This document shows positions 13,338 to 14,317 of a DNA stretch of 14,317 nt, one piece after another. Source of the DNA: JAJBWD01 sp041670885 (lineage in GTDB: Bacteria; Bacillota; Clostridia; Clostridiales; Clostridiaceae); contig JBAXYJ010000050.1 in assembly GCA_041670885.1 (NCBI GenBank), positions 1 to 14,317 of the forward strand. Reading direction: 5' to 3'. Below the pieces are notes generated by a model. It made no database searches, was not told the DNA's origin, and saw nothing but the letters and a program-made list of their open reading frames with translations. Position 1 is the first letter of the stretch. The number at the start of each line of letters is the position of its first letter. A program made the translations under genes and the position numbers.

Positions 13338-13937
13338 ATGACAACTTTTAAAGATTTATCAAAAAAAGATAAGCTAGAACATATATGGTATTACTATAAA
13401 GGAATAATAATATTTGCTGTGATTGGAATAATTATATTTACTTATTTGACTGCAGATTATATTAATAAGGTGGATTATGTGTTTAATATTTCATTAATGG
13501 CAGGAAGCGTGGACAGTGCTAAAGAGAAAACCTTGGAACAGGGTTTAACTAAGATTATGATAGGTGGAAATCCAGGCAAAAAGAGAGCAGGCTTTGTAGA
13601 TTATCAATTAGTTTTAACTAATGGCAAGCTGTCTCTTGACATGACACAAACTCAGAAATTTATGATTACATTAAATGCAGGAACTTCAGACCTGGTAATA
13701 ATGCCTGAAGATGTATATCAGGATTATAAGGATAAACAGATTTTTGTGGATTTAACTAAACTTAGCAGTTTTAATTCTAAAGGATATAAAGTTATAGATA
13801 ATTACTTTATAAGTTTAGATAAAAGCACAAAGATAAAAGCCGTAGTTAAGAGTACTGAAAAATTTTATATAGCAATTCCGGCTACTGCAAAGGATAATGA
13901 AAAGTCGCTGGAATGTTTAAAGTATTTACTGAAATAA
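13338..13937 (+). CDS. Single-pass membrane protein of unknown function
   Basis: I do not recognise a named family. The 199-residue protein has a short cytoplasmic N-terminus (MTTFKDLSKKDKLEHIWYYYK), one hydrophobic segment (about 22-38) and a soluble domain outside the membrane (about 39-199). The N-terminal pattern of KDKLEHIWYYYK before a membrane helix is one I associate with uncharacterised clostridial proteins, so this may be a lineage family. ATG 13338 is chosen because AGGAAGG (13324-13330) precedes it; an in-frame ATG at 13305 overlaps the predicted -10. No catalytic motif, lipobox or repeat is visible. It is divergent from the selenoprotein gene, and no clear terminator follows. Confidence 0.8.
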   Translation: MTTFKDLSKKDKLEHIWYYYKGIIIFAVIGIIIFTYLTADYINKVDYVFNISLMAGSVDSAKEKTLEQGLTKIMIGGNPGKKRAGFVDYQLVLTNGKLSLDMTQTQKFMITLNAGTSDLVIMPEDVYQDYKDKQIFVDLTKLSSFNSKGYKVIDNYFISLDKSTKIKAVVKSTEKFYIAIPATAKDNEKSLECLKYLLK

Positions 13938-14007
13938 AAAAAGCACATAAAAAAATTTTTACAGACAAATTACATATTGCTAAAAATAAATTTCGCCCCA
14001 TTTTTCT

Positions 14008-14317
14008 TTAATATAATTTCTTGAAGGCTCCAGGTGTGATGCCTTCTTTTTTTAAAATATGGAGCAGTAATAACTGGTGTCAGAAAGACCCACAGCCTTT
14101 GCAATAACAGATACTTTCATTATTTTCCTGCCGTAAGTCTTCAGTACTCCTTCTCCGGAAGTGCAGCCAATCAACTGGAAATATGGATATCCGTTTAACC
14201 TTTCAATATGTTTCCTGATAATCAAATCCAACAGCTTCAGCGAAAAAAAGGAAGCTTTTTATATACATCAGGCAGCGAAGGAAATTTAATTTTTTGTTCA
14301 TAACACTATAATAAAAA
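14008..14317 (-). pseudogene. Decayed AraC-type regulator (3' part, continues beyond the window)
   Basis: On the minus strand, IAKAVGLSDTSYYCSIF followed by KKEGITPGAFKKLY and a stop at 14008-14010 is the second helix-turn-helix of an AraC-family regulator. The two pieces lie in different frames, joined at a T7A4 tract (14047-14057). One extra base would restore the normal F-to-G spacing. Upstream, a second frame break at an A7 tract (14243-14249) links KFPSLPDVYKKLPFF to LKLLDLIIRKHIERLNGYPYF, which may be the tail of a PocR-like sensor domain. The expected first helix-turn-helix is missing between these parts, so decay is more likely than sequencing error alone. The 5' part is outside the window. 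Confidence 0.65.

Overview
The window is AT-rich and comes from a low-GC, spore-forming Firmicute, most likely Clostridium sensu stricto or a close relative. The support is an abrB regulator with Spo0A-box-like sites, AGGAGG-type ribosome binding sites, TTG/GTG starts, paired CwlO/PcsB-type cell-wall hydrolases, and a HesB-like protein with an in-frame UGA where the family has cysteine. That last gene implies a host able to insert selenocysteine. No tRNA, rRNA, CRISPR array, insertion sequence or prophage was seen.

Layout. 1-258: non-coding leader with a consensus promoter and a strong terminator-like hairpin ahead of a stand-alone PTS glucose-type IIA gene (259-750). 902-2474: an overlapping pair of RNA methyltransferase genes (tRNA1(Val)-type m6A methyltransferase and rsmI). 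2621-5075: two tandem secreted NlpC/P60 endopeptidase paralogues, each with its own related promoter. Minus strand 5115-5798: an exported DUF1287 protein, meeting the hydrolases at a shared bidirectional terminator. Minus strand 5971-6216: abrB. 6584-8634: a CCA-adding-type nucleotidyltransferase with an HD domain, overlapping a DUF624-like membrane protein gene. 8635-8921: non-coding, with a dense cluster of DnaA boxes including a 15-bp perfect inverted repeat. Minus strand 8922-11849: a large M16C zinc peptidase of the presequence-protease type. 12084-12874: a DUF1836 putative regulator followed by a 54-codon YvrJ-like gene. Minus strand 12894-13202: the HesB-like selenoprotein. 13338-13937: a single-pass membrane protein of unknown function. 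14008 to the window end, minus strand: a decayed AraC-type regulator.

This is mostly ordinary core chromosome: RNA modification, tRNA maturation, wall remodelling and transition-state regulation. The parts most worth a second look are the selenoprotein, whose second half alone looks like a normal small gene, with a CsoR-type inverted repeat just downstream of its promoter; the DnaA-box cluster far from any visible dnaA gene; the terminator hairpin in the PTS leader; the inverted repeat over the DUF1836 promoter; and the broken AraC gene at the right edge.
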